Of a stretch of DNA of 64,000 nt, positions 19,623 to 27,773 are shown piece after piece; the first letter of the stretch is position 1; each line of letters opens with the position of its first letter. Below the pieces are notes generated by a model that was not told the DNA's origin, made no database searches, and worked only from the letters and a program-made list of their open reading frames with translations. The position numbers were made by a program, and so were the translations under genes. This DNA is from Kribbella rubisoli (lineage in GTDB: Bacteria > Actinomycetota > Actinomycetes > Propionibacteriales > Kribbellaceae), in contig NZ_SHKR01000017.1 of the NCBI RefSeq assembly GCF_004217145.1, positions 457,662 through 521,661 on the forward strand. Reading direction: 5' to 3'.

Positions 19623-19712
19623 CGACAGGAGGTAGTCGCCTCCGAGGCGCCGCGGCAGCCTGGTGCACGCTCACCGATCGTGGCCCGGGCGCACTACCTC
19701 CTGTCGTTAGCG
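19617..19712. repeat. Perfect 20-bp inverted repeat around a 56-base spacer
   Basis: Arms at 19617-19636 (CGCTAACGACAGGAGGTAGT) and 19693-19712 (its exact complement) sit exactly between the ends of two convergent genes; each arm touches a stop codon or lies within 2 bases of it. The spacer has its own small hairpin (CGCCTCCGAGGCG). It may act as a long bidirectional terminator, or be a tiny inserted element; no target-site duplication is seen. Confidence 0.75.
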
Positions 19713-19713
19713 G

Positions 19714-21567
19714 TCAGGCGTTGAGGAATTGGGACGGTTTGAGGGCGCGGGTGACGATGCGGAGTTCGCCGATGTTGCCGGCGAAGCCCTGGTCGACTGT
19801 GTTTGCGTAGTGGCCGGCGCCGACGAGCCATGGCTTGCCGGCGGTTGCCAGCCCGTTGGACGGGGTCGCCGGGTTGCGTAGCAGCTCCGAGGAGTCGACG
19901 TACACGATGCTGTGCCGGCCGTCGTTCACGATCGCCAGGTGGAACCAGCGGCCGGCGACCATCTCGTGGCCCCAGTTGGTGAAGGTGTCGTTCTTGTCGA
20001 ACGGGTACACCGCCCACTGCACCTCACGCCCACCTGAGAACCCGAGCTTCACCGTCGGCTCGTCGGGGTCGCTGCCGGTCTTGCCCGCGTCGCGTCCGGT
20101 GCCGAGCCGCGTGAACAGACCCTCCCACGAGTGGTCCTGCCCGTCGTCGGCCAGCTTCACGAACGCCTCGATCGTGTAGCCGCCCTTGAACGTCAGCGCA
20201 TTGAGCGGCGCGCTGTCGGCGGTCTGCAGGTACCCGCCGCGGGCCGGGTTCTTGTTGCCCGGGAACAGCCAGCTCGCGTGCCCCGGCTGGTCCGGGTGGA
20301 ACTCGGCGCTCGCCGTCAGCGCATCGCTCGACAGCTGTTTGCGGGTGAGGTGATTGCCCTTGCCCGACTGGTCGATCACCTGATCTGTGACCGGTCCGTC
20401 GAAGCGCCAGTACGCCGCCGTACCCGGAATGACGAGCTGGGATGCCGGCCGCGCCGGGCGGACCGCTACCGGTGCGAACCCGGAGAACCGCTCGTCGAAG
20501 TCGATCGGGATGCTGAAGCGGTTGATGTCGTCGGTCAGCTCGATCTCGTGCTCTTCGAGTTCGTTGCGCTTGGCCGGGTCCTGGCCCATGATCCACGGCG
20601 AGATCGTCTCGACGTCGATCGTGTTCCGCGCCAGGTCGAAGTGGTACAGCCGGACCATGCCCGATCCGCCGTAGAACCGGTCCTGGTAGTTGGTGATGTG
20701 CAGGTGCACATCGTTGCCGGCCGCGTTCTTCCGCGTGACCCGGCCGGGCGGCCAGTAGTGCCCGTTCATCGTGATGAAGATCTGGTCGTTGTTGTCGATC
20801 AGCTGGTCCCAGACGCGGTTGCCCTGGTCGCTGAAGTAGGCGGTCGGGTCGCCCGCGTCGGCGTACACGATCTCGTGCGTGGTGAGGATGACCGGCAGCT
20901 TCGGATGCTTGGCGATAACGTCGCGGGCCCAGGCGAAGCTCGCGTCCGACGGCCGCCAGTCCATTGCCAGCAGCAACCATTGCCGGCCGGCCGCGCGGAA
21001 CACGTGGTACGAGTTGTACCCGTTCGCGGTCGATCCGCCGTACGTCGGCATCCAGCGGAACCGCTTCGGGTTGAACGTGTCGAGGTACGGCGATGCGCCG
21101 CGCGTGTCGTCCTTCGACCCGTCGATGTCGTGGTTGCCGGCCAGCACGGAGTACGGGAAGCGGGCCCGGTCGAGGATCTTGAAGACCGGGTCGGCCTGCG
21201 CGAACTCCGACGCGAGCGCGTTCTGCACCACGTCGCCGAGGTGCGCGATGAAGACGATGTTCTCGTCGGTCCGGTTGTCGATCAGCCAGTCGAAGGTCGC
21301 CGTCAACGGCGCGGGATCGCCCCGATCCTCATCGAACTGGTACTGCGTATCCGGCACCACCGCGAGCGTGAACCGCGGGTGCTCGGTGTCGATCCGACCA
21401 GCCGTCCTGCTGCCGCCCGGCGTAGTTGCACGGGCAGCCGCGCTCGTGCTGCCCGTCGCCGCAGCGTTCCCCGCGCTCAGGGCGCCTGAGGTGAAGACCG
21501 CACCCGCGCCGAGCGCCCCCGCCTGCAACAGTTTCCGCCTGCTCGTCCCGTCGTACCGCTCGTTCAT
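19714..21567 (-). CDS. Exported metallophosphoesterase with LamG-like domain
   Basis: 617 aa. Tat signal (TSRRKLLQAGALGAG) then a calcineurin-like phosphoesterase domain: VVPDTQYQ, FIAHLGDVV, SVLAGNHDID (GNHD/E metal site), LTTHEIV and FITMNGHYW (GHxx) in order. After about residue 370 comes a concanavalin/LamG-type domain (AYWRFDGPV ... YTIEAFVKL ... GRWFHLAIVNDG ... GNIGELRIVTRAL), which often binds glycans. Likely a secreted phosphatase acting on cell-wall or environmental phosphoesters. Confidence 0.87.
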   Translation of the reverse strand: MNERYDGTSRRKLLQAGALGAGAVFTSGALSAGNAAATGSTSAAARATTPGGSRTAGRIDTEHPRFTLAVVPDTQYQFDEDRGDPAPLTATFDWLIDNRTDENIVFIAHLGDVVQNALASEFAQADPVFKILDRARFPYSVLAGNHDIDGSKDDTRGASPYLDTFNPKRFRWMPTYGGSTANGYNSYHVFRAAGRQWLLLAMDWRPSDASFAWARDVIAKHPKLPVILTTHEIVYADAGDPTAYFSDQGNRVWDQLIDNNDQIFITMNGHYWPPGRVTRKNAAGNDVHLHITNYQDRFYGGSGMVRLYHFDLARNTIDVETISPWIMGQDPAKRNELEEHEIELTDDINRFSIPIDFDERFSGFAPVAVRPARPASQLVIPGTAAYWRFDGPVTDQVIDQSGKGNHLTRKQLSSDALTASAEFHPDQPGHASWLFPGNKNPARGGYLQTADSAPLNALTFKGGYTIEAFVKLADDGQDHSWEGLFTRLGTGRDAGKTGSDPDEPTVKLGFSGGREVQWAVYPFDKNDTFTNWGHEMVAGRWFHLAIVNDGRHSIVYVDSSELLRNPATPSNGLATAGKPWLVGAGHYANTVDQGFAGNIGELRIVTRALKPSQFLNA

Positions 21568-21637
21568 TGCCCCACGCTCCCAAGCTCGCTGACACCGCAG
21601 CGAACACTAGGGCGAAGTGAGGCTAACAACGGTGAAC

Positions 21638-22093
21638 TCAGGCGAAACCCTGGGCGATCACCGCAGGAAGCCCACGCCCGTCCGCCACCGCCGCCAGCAC
21701 CCGCGCCTCGTGCGGCACCAATGGCTCGGGCAGCTTGTCCAGCGAGTACCACTCCAGTCCCGCAGCCTTCTCCGGCTCCATCAACCGCGGCTCGCCCGAC
21801 CACTTCGACGCCATGAAGAAGAAGTCCACCCGCTCATCGATCGGGTCCCCGTTCCCACCCGTCCGATGCATAGCCGTCACCGGCACCAGATCCGCCGGCT
21901 CGACGTCGATCCCCACCTCTTCCTTCAACTCCCGCACCGCAGCCGCGATCGCCGACTCGCCTTGCTCCACATGCCCCGCCGGCACCGCCCAGTACCCGTC
22001 CATATATCCGGTATTGGCCCGCAGCAACAACAACACCTCATCCCCCCGCCGCACCACCACATAAGCCGCCGGCACCACCCGAAACCGATCCAT
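21638..22093 (-). CDS. Nudix hydrolase
   Basis: 151 aa. The complete Nudix box GHVEQGESAIAAAVRELKEE followed by VGI gives the metal-binding site for cleaving nucleoside diphosphates linked to another group. N-terminus RVVPAAYVVVRRGDEVLLLLR matches the family start. Substrate not predictable. It lies 42 bases upstream of the end of the GNAT gene, same strand, so the two may share a message. Confidence 0.9.
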   Translation of the reverse strand: MDRFRVVPAAYVVVRRGDEVLLLLRANTGYMDGYWAVPAGHVEQGESAIAAAVRELKEEVGIDVEPADLVPVTAMHRTGGNGDPIDERVDFFFMASKWSGEPRLMEPEKAAGLEWYSLDKLPEPLVPHEARVLAAVADGRGLPAVIAQGFA

Positions 22094-22135
22094 GCCAGCA
22101 CCCTAGACAACCCGACCGACAGTGGGACGTGAAGG

Positions 22136-22732
22136 TCAGGCGGCGGGGACTGTCTTGGTCATGACGGTGTGGTTTTTGCCTTTGGGGCGGAGGTAGGTGA
22201 AGCCGGCGTGTTCGAAGAGGGAGCGGGTGCCGTTGTAGAGGAAGGAGGCGGTGATCTTCTTGCCGGCGGTGTCTTGCGGATAGGCCTCGACGACTCCGCC
22301 GCCGGACTTCGCGATCAGGTCCAGGGCGCCTTGGAGGGCCAGGGCTGAGACGCCTTGGCGGCGGTAGTTGCGGTCGGTGAAGAAGCAGGTCAGGCGGTAG
22401 TCCGGCGGGCGGTCCATGCCGGCCTCGTAGTCCTTGCGGTGGTTGATGTTCGGCAGCTCGACCGGCGGCCCGTACTCGAGCCAGCACACCGCGAGCTCAC
22501 CGTCGAACACGAGCGCCGCATGCGCGCGCCCCTCCATCACCAGGCGGTGCTTGAGTTCGCGGTTGCTGTCCGCGTCGAACGTCTTCTCTTCGTGCATGGT
22601 GTGGAAATAGGTGCACCAGCACCCGCCCCACACTCCGTTGTGGCGTTCGGCCAGCGCCGCGAACGCATCCCACGTCTCAGGCCCGAGAGCCCGGACCGTC
22701 AACTGCTCAACGTCCACCTTGACCTTGACCAT
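22136..22732 (-). CDS. GNAT N-acetyltransferase
   Basis: 198 aa from MVKVKVDVEQL; an in-frame start 30 codons earlier would enter the terminator of the next gene. The acetyl-CoA loop is CFFTDRNYRRQGVSALAL. The section GVWGGCWCTYFH has the Cys/Trp-rich look of a GNAT subfamily common in actinobacteria. Target unknown. Confidence 0.82.
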   Translation of the reverse strand: MVKVKVDVEQLTVRALGPETWDAFAALAERHNGVWGGCWCTYFHTMHEEKTFDADSNRELKHRLVMEGRAHAALVFDGELAVCWLEYGPPVELPNINHRKDYEAGMDRPPDYRLTCFFTDRNYRRQGVSALALQGALDLIAKSGGGVVEAYPQDTAGKKITASFLYNGTRSLFEHAGFTYLRPKGKNHTVMTKTVPAA

Positions 22733-22809
22733 GCCCTGAGAGTACGACGCTATCCGGACAATCTGCGTCCGGAAGTCAAATGACGTGGGCCGCAGGTGTG
22801 TAGGCATGG

Positions 22810-22843
22810 CGAAGGGCCGCAAGCGGGTGCTTGCGGCCCTTCG
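22810..22843 (-). terminator. Terminator after the antitoxin-like gene
   Basis: Perfect 15-bp stem CGAAGGGCCGCAAGC / GCTTGCGGCCCTTCG with a 4-base loop GGGT, placed 5 bases after the stop of the minus-strand 79-aa gene. Confidence 0.85.
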
Positions 22844-22848
22844 GGGGA

Positions 22849-23088
22849 TCAGGCGTTCGGCTTGTCCGGGATGTCGTCGTTCTGGCCGTCCAGGTTGTCC
22901 AACCCTTCCTTGGCCTTCTCGACGCCCGTGTCGATCTTGTCGCCGTACTTGCCGCCCGTCTTCTCGTCGACGAAGTCGCCGGCCTTGTCCAGACCTTCAC
23001 CGACCTTGTCGCCGTGCTCGTTGACCAGGTCAGTGGCCTTGTCCTTCAGGTCCTCGGCCTTGCCCTTGAACTTGTCGAAGATGCCCAT
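22849..23088 (-). CDS. MT0933-type antitoxin-like small protein
   Basis: 79 aa from MGIFDKFKGK, with GGGAG 8 bases upstream; a start 5 codons earlier is weaker. Highly charged amphipathic repeat pattern (AEDLKDKATDLVNEHGDKVGEGLDKAGDFVDEKTGGKYGDKID) matching the MT0933/Rv0909 antitoxin family (PF14013). No toxin-like reading frame flanks it: its neighbours are a GNAT gene and the SGGDVE-repeat gene. It may therefore be a stress protein or CsbD-like rather than a true antitoxin. Confidence 0.8.
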   Translation of the reverse strand: MGIFDKFKGKAEDLKDKATDLVNEHGDKVGEGLDKAGDFVDEKTGGKYGDKIDTGVEKAKEGLDNLDGQNDDIPDKPNA

Positions 23089-23222
23089 CTCGGGGGCTCC
23101 CATTCCTGCGTAGTTGAGTGCTTACAGACAGCTAGCGGTGATCTTCGCACCTGCAACACCGGATCTGTGGGATCTCCGCGAGCGCCATGCTGACGCGCGT
23201 CGAACGGGTGTCAGGCAACCGC

Positions 23223-23447
23223 TCAGACGCCGTCGCCCGACGGTTCCGACTCTACGTCGCCGCCGCTGTCTTCACTCTCGTCACCGGTGGATTCGACATC
23301 GCCACCGCTGAACTCGACGTCGCCGCCGCTCTTCTTCGCCTCGACATCGCCGCCGCTGCGCTTCGCGGCCGCCAGGTCGTCGACTTCTTCCCCCAGGCCG
23401 AGCGCGTCCTTGGCCGCGTCCGACTCTTCCTCGAAACCGTTCGTCAC
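23223..23447 (-). CDS. Tiny acidic SGGDVE-repeat protein
   Basis: 74 aa from a GTG with GGGAGG 7 bases upstream. Residues after about 30 consist of near repeats of SGGDVE, four copies with spacers KK, F and STGDESED, then SEPSGDGV. Very acidic, without signal peptide, cysteine or membrane segment; probably disordered. I recognise no family. It lies upstream of the antitoxin-like gene in the same direction and is divergent from miaA. Confidence 0.55.
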   Translation of the reverse strand: MTNGFEEESDAAKDALGLGEEVDDLAAAKRSGGDVEAKKSGGDVEFSGGDVESTGDESEDSGGDVESEPSGDGV

Positions 23448-23602
23448 GTGTGTTCCTCCCGTAGAAATGTTTCCAACTCTCCGTGTTCTTACCGAAGATT
23501 CCGGGTCATCCACAAGGCAGGTCCATACCTCTTGGCCAAGTCTTCGTAGGGCCGACCGGGGTGGTGGGGCGGGGAAGGAATCTGCACTGCCAGACTGGAC
23601 CG

Positions 23603-24565
23603 ATGTCCGATCCACTCGTCGTCGCGGTCGTCGGCCCCACCGCGGCCGGGAAGTCCGACCTGGCCGTCGCGCTGTCCGAGCACCTGGACGGCGAGGTCGT
23701 GAACGCGGACGCCATGCAGGTGTACCGCGGCATGGACATCGGTACGGCGAAGATCAGCGCCGCCGAGCGCGCCGGCGTGCCGCACCACCTGCTCGACATC
23801 CTCGACGTCACCGAGACCGCGACCGTCGCCGAGTTCCAGCAACTGGCCCGAACCGCCATCGACGACTGCATCGACCGCCGGCGCACACCGGTCCTGGCCG
23901 GCGGATCGGCCCTCTACATTCGCGCGATCCTGGACGACTTCGTCTTCCCCGGCACCGACCCGGTCGTGCGCGCCCGCCTCGAGGCTGAGCTCGAAGCGCA
24001 CGGCTCCGGCGTACTGCACAGCAGGTTGCAGGCGATCGACCCGAAGGCCGCCGAGCAGATCCTGCCGAGCAACGGCCGGCGGATCGTTCGCGCGCTCGAG
24101 GTCGTCGAGATCACCGGCGGCCCGTACGTCGCCACGCTGCCTGAGCACCGCTATGTGTATCCGGGCGCGATCCAGCTGGGTCTCGACGTACCGCGCCCCG
24201 AACTGGACGCGCGGATCGACCTCCGGGTGGACCGGATGTTCGACGCGGGTTTTGTCGCCGAGGTGCGAGGACTGCTGGACAAGGGTTTGATTGAGGGGAA
24301 GACGGCCAACCGCGCACTCGGGTACTCGCAGGTGATCGCGTTGCTGAACGGTGAGATCGACGAAACGCAGGCCCGGGAGCGGACCGCCCAGGCCACGCGC
24401 CGGTTCGCGCGCCGGCAGGACTCGTGGTTCCGTAAGGACCAACGCATTACTTGGCTGCAGTACGACGACCCCGACCTGGTGGAGAAGGCAATTCGAGTGA
24501 TAGCCCAAGGCAACCGCAGGGGGACCGGCGGCGTAGTCGGGGTGGAATCGAATGCGAGGGGGTGA
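23603..24565 (+). CDS. miaA: tRNA dimethylallyltransferase MiaA
   Basis: 320 aa, start MSDPLVVAVVGPTAAGKSDLAV with the P-loop GPTAAGKS; also NADAMQVYRGMDIGTAKI, AGGSALYIRAI and ALGYSQVI, all family hallmarks. It transfers an isopentenyl group from dimethylallyl diphosphate to A37 of tRNAs reading UNN codons, making the substrate for MiaB. Its 3' end overlaps the sigma-factor start by 14 bases. Confidence 0.94.
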   Translation: MSDPLVVAVVGPTAAGKSDLAVALSEHLDGEVVNADAMQVYRGMDIGTAKISAAERAGVPHHLLDILDVTETATVAEFQQLARTAIDDCIDRRRTPVLAGGSALYIRAILDDFVFPGTDPVVRARLEAELEAHGSGVLHSRLQAIDPKAAEQILPSNGRRIVRALEVVEITGGPYVATLPEHRYVYPGAIQLGLDVPRPELDARIDLRVDRMFDAGFVAEVRGLLDKGLIEGKTANRALGYSQVIALLNGEIDETQARERTAQATRRFARRQDSWFRKDQRITWLQYDDPDLVEKAIRVIAQGNRRGTGGVVGVESNARG

Positions 24566-25067
24566 CCGTGAGGCCGAGTTCCGTGAGTACCTGCTCGCGG
24601 ACCGCACCAGGCTGATGAGAACGGCGTTGCTGCTCACCGCGGGTGATGTGCACACCGCTGAAGATCTGGTCCAGACCGCCTGCACGCGGGTTTACGTGCA
24701 CTGGCACCGGATCAAGCACGAAGGCGCGGGCCCGTATGCACACCGCATCCTGGTCAACGCCTTCCTGGACGAGCGCCGCCGCGCCGGCCGCCACCCCGAG
24801 GTGGTGACCGCGGAGACGCTCGAGCCGCGCCTGACCGACGTACCTGATCAAGCCGACACCCTCGCCATCCGGGACGCGTTGCTGGACCTCGCGCCGCGGC
24901 AGCGGGCGGTGCTGGTGCTGCGGTACTTCCAGGATCTCGATGTCGCGACCTGCGCCCGGATCCTGGAGTGCACCGAGGGCACGGTGAAGAGCCAGACGGC
25001 GAAGGCGCTGAAGCGGTTGAAGGACCTGATGACGGAAGAGACGGATCGTACGACGGGGAGTGGCTGA
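24552..25067 (+). CDS. ECF RNA polymerase sigma factor (SigE family, about 170 aa)
   Basis: 171 aa. Sigma region 2 (FREYLLADRTRLMRTALLLTAGDVHTAEDLVQTACTRVY) and region 4 (RDALLDLAPRQRAVLVLRYFQDLDVATCARILECTEGTVKSQTAKALKRL) are both clear. This matches the short ECF family frequent in actinobacteria. Starts inside the end of miaA and is followed 8 bases on by a membrane protein that is the likely anti-sigma factor. Confidence 0.9.
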   Translation: MRGGDREAEFREYLLADRTRLMRTALLLTAGDVHTAEDLVQTACTRVYVHWHRIKHEGAGPYAHRILVNAFLDERRRAGRHPEVVTAETLEPRLTDVPDQADTLAIRDALLDLAPRQRAVLVLRYFQDLDVATCARILECTEGTVKSQTAKALKRLKDLMTEETDRTTGSG

Positions 25068-25075
25068 GAACACCG

Positions 25076-25759
25076 ATGGACGACGTGAAGAGACTGTTGG
25101 AGGGGTTCGCGGATCGCGCGGCCGATGCGCTGCCGGATGCTGACATCGAGGCCGATGTCACCCGGGGCCGCCGCGCGCTGCGCCGGATCAAGCGCCGGCG
25201 TCGCGTCACCGGGGTGTTGTGCGTCGCCGCCGTATCGGCCCTCGCGCTCGCGATCGGCAACCAGGTGAAGTGGTGGGGGAACACCACTGAAGTCGCCGGC
25301 GGCACGAGCGAGCCGGAAAAGACCGCCGCGAGCCCCGCGACGGCCGAGGCGGCCAAACCGTCGAGCGCCGAGACGATGTCGATGTTCGGGGCGTCCGTCG
25401 TCGAGTTGGTCGCCAACAACCAGCCGTGGAGCACGATCGATTGCACGCTGACGCCGAAGGGCTGGACCGCGGAGACCCCGATCGCCGCCAACCGCGTCGT
25501 ACTCTCCCAGCCGGCGATGCGTACGGCGGACGCCGCCGCGAAGGTGGTTGTCCAAGCGGCCCCGGACGCTCGTGGCCTGTCCGCGGTCCGGGTCACCGAC
25601 GGCAGCGGCAAGACCTTCCACATCGGCACTCTCGACGGCCGCCTGGCCGGGCAGGTGAAGCTGTCCGACCAATGGCTGCTGGTCGAGCTTCCGGTGGGCA
25701 CTGTCGAGTGGCCGGACGACGTACTGCGCCGCTTCATGGACTCCTGCACAGTGAACTAG
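25076..25759 (+). CDS. Putative membrane anti-sigma factor
   Basis: 227 aa. A cytoplasmic N-terminus of about 42 residues ends in a very basic run (RRALRRIKRRRR), one membrane helix follows (VTGVLCVAAVSALALAI), then an Ala/Thr/Glu-rich linker and an extracytoplasmic domain with two cysteines (DCTL near residue 123 and SC near the end) that may pair. No zinc-finger (ZAS) HxxxCxxC motif is seen. Adjacent position to the ECF sigma gene is the main evidence. Confidence 0.7.
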   Translation: MDDVKRLLEGFADRAADALPDADIEADVTRGRRALRRIKRRRRVTGVLCVAAVSALALAIGNQVKWWGNTTEVAGGTSEPEKTAASPATAEAAKPSSAETMSMFGASVVELVANNQPWSTIDCTLTPKGWTAETPIAANRVVLSQPAMRTADAAAKVVVQAAPDARGLSAVRVTDGSGKTFHIGTLDGRLAGQVKLSDQWLLVELPVGTVEWPDDVLRRFMDSCTVN

Positions 25760-25829
25760 CACTGGCGCGATCGCCGTCGGTGAGATAGCAAGGGCATGTC
25801 CCTGTCACCGACGCCCCGCGGGAGTACTG

Positions 25830-27659
25830 GTGAAGAAGCTGGTCGCATCGCTGTCTGCAGGTGCCCTTGTCCTGGCTGGTCTGAGTTCGAGCGCCGCTGC
25901 TGGTCCGCCTCAACCGCCGGTGAAGACCCCGACCGCGATCGGATTCGGGGGAGCGGTGTCCTCGGTCGACGCGGACGCGACCGCCGCCGGTCTCGGCGTA
26001 CTGCGGCGCGGCGGCAACGCGGTCGACGCAGCCGTCGCGACCGCGGCCGCCCTCGGCGTGACCGAGCCGTACTCCGCAGGCATCGGCGGTGGCGGGTACT
26101 TCGTCTACTACAACGCCAAGAGCCACAAGGTTTCCACGATCGACGGCCGCGAGACCGCGCCCGCGACGATGCCGTCGGACGCGTTCATCGACCCTGCCAC
26201 CGGCAAGCCGTACAACTTCACGCCCGAGCTCGTCACGTCCGGTGTGTCCGTCGGTATCCCCGGCACGCTGGCGACCTGGGACTCGGCCTTGCGTCAGTGG
26301 GGTTCGCTGTCGCTGGGCAACGCGCTGACCCCGGCTGCCGATCTGGCCGATCGCGGCTTCGTCGTCGACAGCACGTTCAACCTGCAGACGCAGGAGAACA
26401 AGGCCCGGTTCTCGGCGATCGTGCCGACCGCCAAGCTGTTCCTGCCCGGCGGTGACGCGCCGAAGGTCGGCACGGTGTTCAAGAACCCGGAGCTCGCCGA
26501 CACCTACCGGATGCTCGGCAAGAAGGGCCTTTCGACCTTCTACGGCGGCGCTCTCGGCGCGGAGATGACCGCGGTGGTCAAGAACCCGCCGAAGACCGCG
26601 ACGACCACTCTGCCGGTGATGCCGGGCTACATGACCACCGGCGACCTCAAGAAGTACAAGCCGCTGGACCGCGTCCCGACGAAGGTCCGGTACGACGGCC
26701 TGGACGTCTACGGGATGGCGCCGTCATCGTCCGGCGGCACCACGGTCGGCGAGGCGCTCAACATCCTCCAGCCGCTGCACCTCAAGCAGCTGAGCACACC
26801 GCAGTACCTGCACAGCTACCTCGAGGCGTCCGCGCTGGCGTTCGCGGACAGGGCGGCGTACGTCGGTGATCCCGGCTTCGTGAAAGTGCCGACCAAGGAG
26901 CTCACCTCCAGCGGCTTCGGCGCCGAGCGGTCCTGCCAGATCGACCCGGCCAAGGCGGCGGTCAAGCCGGTGCCGGCCGGATCGCCCGACGGCAAGTACC
27001 AGCACTGCGCGAAGGGTGCCGCGACGACGCAGCGGCCTGATCCTCGGCCTGATCCTCGGCCTGATACCGAGGGCAAGTCGACAACGCACCTGGTCACGGC
27101 CGACAAGTGGGGCAACGTCGTCTCGTACACGTTGACGATCGAGCAGACCGGTGGCAGCGGCATCACCGTTCCGGGCCGTGGCTTCATTCTGAACAATGAG
27201 CTGACCGACTTCTCCGGCGTTTACGACCCCGCCGACCCGAACCGGATCCAGCCGGGCAAGCGGCCGCGGTCGTCGATCTCGCCGACGATCGTGCTGCGCA
27301 GCGGCAAGCCGTTGCTCGCGCTCGGTTCGCCGGGTGGCTCGACCATCATCACGACCGTCCTGCAGACGCTGACGAACCGCCTCGACCGCGGCATGACCCT
27401 GCCCGAGGCGATCGCCGCACCGCGGGCGTCCCAGCGCAACACCGCGTCGGTGACGGCTGAGCAGTCGTTCATCGACAAGTACGGCGCCGCGCTGGCGACG
27501 TACGGCCACACCTTCACGCCGGCCGGTGCTCCCGGATCCTCGGCGGCCGAGATCGGTGCGCTCGAGGGGCTGGAGTTCCTGCCCGGCGGCGCGATCCTCG
27601 CCGCCGCGGAACCGACGCGGCGCGGCGGCGGATCTGCCGGGGTCGTGTGGCCCAGATAG
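25830..27659 (+). CDS. ggt: Secreted gamma-glutamyltransferase
   Basis: 609 aa with a GTG start and GGAG 5 bases upstream. Sec signal peptide MKKLVASLSAGALVLAGLSSSAAA. Ntn-hydrolase: self-cleavage at the Thr of STTHLV (Thr418) yields large and small subunits; GSPGGSTIITTVLQ forms the oxyanion region. It cleaves gamma-glutamyl bonds of glutathione and related peptides outside the cell. Just before the processing site three 12-base direct repeats encode RPDPRPDPRPDT, a likely flexible linker. Confidence 0.93.
   Translation: MKKLVASLSAGALVLAGLSSSAAAGPPQPPVKTPTAIGFGGAVSSVDADATAAGLGVLRRGGNAVDAAVATAAALGVTEPYSAGIGGGGYFVYYNAKSHKVSTIDGRETAPATMPSDAFIDPATGKPYNFTPELVTSGVSVGIPGTLATWDSALRQWGSLSLGNALTPAADLADRGFVVDSTFNLQTQENKARFSAIVPTAKLFLPGGDAPKVGTVFKNPELADTYRMLGKKGLSTFYGGALGAEMTAVVKNPPKTATTTLPVMPGYMTTGDLKKYKPLDRVPTKVRYDGLDVYGMAPSSSGGTTVGEALNILQPLHLKQLSTPQYLHSYLEASALAFADRAAYVGDPGFVKVPTKELTSSGFGAERSCQIDPAKAAVKPVPAGSPDGKYQHCAKGAATTQRPDPRPDPRPDTEGKSTTHLVTADKWGNVVSYTLTIEQTGGSGITVPGRGFILNNELTDFSGVYDPADPNRIQPGKRPRSSISPTIVLRSGKPLLALGSPGGSTIITTVLQTLTNRLDRGMTLPEAIAAPRASQRNTASVTAEQSFIDKYGAALATYGHTFTPAGAPGSSAAEIGALEGLEFLPGGAILAAAEPTRRGGGSAGVVWPR
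27033..27068 (+). repeat. Three 12-base tandem repeats inside ggt
   Basis: Copies at 27033-27044 and 27045-27056 are identical (CGGCCTGATCCT); the third, 27057-27068, differs by two bases. In frame they encode the (RPDP)n run 12 residues ahead of the catalytic Thr. Copy number could vary between strains without a frameshift. Confidence 0.85.
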
Positions 27660-27668
27660 CCATGCAGG

Positions 27669-27702
27669 CCCCAACGCGAGTGGATATCCACTCGCGTTGG
27701 GG
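27669..27702. terminator. 34-base perfect palindrome, terminator
   Basis: CCCCAACGCGAGTGGAT followed at once by its complement, 10 bases after the ggt stop, then GCTTCTCT. Works for ggt and, being symmetrical, could also stop the convergent M20 peptidase message. Confidence 0.85.
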
Positions 27703-27773
27703 CTTCTCTGCTGATGTGCGAGCGGAGAACCCACAACAGCAGGGGATATCCAGCTGACCACTGAGGTGCGGCA

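Noticed and set aside
23223..23447. Repeats as a possible CRISPR array
   Set aside because: Repeats are 18-base coding units in frame (SGGDVE) with no uniform spacers.
27669..27702. 34-base palindrome as a possible attachment site or element end
   Set aside because: Position right after ggt and the stem form fit a terminator; no second copy noticed.
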